From the NCBI RefSeq assembly GCF_004348425.1, contig NZ_SMKK01000068.1:1-40542 (forward strand): a stretch of 40,542 nt of DNA, given 5' to 3'. The translations under genes and the position numbers were made by a program. The notes under the pieces are model-generated. The model saw only the letters and a list, made by a program, of their open reading frames with translations. It had not been told where the DNA came from and made no database searches. This DNA is from Actinomadura sp. 7K507. Its GTDB lineage: Bacteria; Actinomycetota; Actinomycetes; Streptosporangiales; Streptosporangiaceae. Shown here in pieces: positions 40,264 through 40,542 of this stretch; position 1 is the first letter of the stretch, and each line of letters starts with the position of its first letter.

Positions 40264-40542
40264 ATGCAGCTCAACGGCAGTGCCACCGTCGCCGCGCCGC
40301 TCGCCCGCGTGTGGGACGCGCTCCAGGACCCGGCCGTCCTGGCCAGGACGATCCCCGGATGCAGCTCCCTGGAGGAGACGGGCCCCGACACGTACCGCAT
40401 GACCGTCACGGCGGGCGTCGCGTCGGTCCAGGGCACCTACGTGGGCCAGGTCGAGCTGGCCGAGCCCGATCCGCGGCGCTCGTTCGTCCTGCGCGCACGC
40501 GGGCAGGGGGCGCCGGGCACGGTGGACGCCACGGTCCGCGTC
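40264..40542 (+). CDS. CoxG-family SRPBCC protein (partial, runs off the window)
   Basis: The first 93 codons are visible; the gene continues past the end. The sequence MQLNGSATVAAPLARVWDAL, DPAVLARTIPGCSSLEETGP, YRMTVTAGVASVQGTYVGQV and DPRRSFVLRARGQGAPGT matches the CO dehydrogenase subunit G (CoxG) family of START-like lipid/ligand-binding proteins. CoxG proteins accompany many molybdenum hydroxylase operons and are proposed to help anchor the enzyme to the membrane or bind quinone-like carriers. Here the gene is separated from the subunit genes by the convergent deacetylase. Confidence 0.85.
   Translation, partial: MQLNGSATVAAPLARVWDALQDPAVLARTIPGCSSLEETGPDTYRMTVTAGVASVQGTYVGQVELAEPDPRRSFVLRARGQGAPGTVDATVRV

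Overview
The window is very GC-rich, gene-dense DNA with many GTG and TTG starts and tightly coupled operons. It is chromosomal DNA of a filamentous-type actinobacterium. The run of housekeeping genes (integration host factor, gmk, rpoZ, coaBC, metK, an ATPase-degenerate priA, def, fmt, rsmB, rpe, riboflavin genes, hisG) follows the usual actinomycete order. The protein style suggests the Streptosporangiales/Thermomonosporaceae (Actinomadura-like); that placement is an inference.

Left part (1-20640), conserved core. A leader region with a possible tiny ORF precedes mihF, followed by gmk, rpoZ, coaBC and metK. A perfect-hairpin terminator separates metK from a convergent membrane protein. Then come priA, an unknown 602-residue protein, def, fmt, rsmB, a PAP2 phosphatase, rpe and a HAD phosphatase, with a convergent DoxX gene. 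An FMN riboswitch precedes ribE, a 34-codon coupled ORF, ribBA, ribH, hisG and a small PH-domain-like membrane protein. Neither ribD nor hisE is present where related actinobacteria usually carry them.

Middle (20672-21432). A minus-strand membrane protein is coupled to a 41-codon ORF that looks like the residue of a selenium-binding protein (SBP56/methanethiol oxidase) gene.

Right part (21661-40542), accessory metabolic island. Molybdenum-hydroxylase maturation genes (CoxD-like AAA ATPase, CoxE-like VWA protein, XdhC/CoxI, MocA-like nucleotidyltransferase) lie on the plus strand. They are followed by a five-gene minus-strand operon: DUF2877, FdrA, DUF1116, an aldose-1-epimerase-like protein and a DUF6986 HpcH/HpaI-type lyase. 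The first three match the E. coli allantoin-cluster trio fdrA-ylbE-ylbF (allF, allG, allH), linked to oxamate carbamoyltransferase. Divergent from it are a PucR-family regulator, a uracil-type NCS2 permease, and the FAD, 2Fe-2S and molybdopterin subunits of a molybdenum hydroxylase. A polysaccharide deacetylase and the start of a CoxG-like gene end the window.

Taken together, the right half reads as a regulated uptake, hydroxylation and carbamoyl-cleavage system for a nitrogen heterocycle (purine or pyrimidine). It lacks the standard intermediate enzymes (allantoinase, allantoicase, ureidoglycolate dehydrogenase, carbamate kinase), so the true substrate is open. This is the most promising candidate for an undescribed pathway here.
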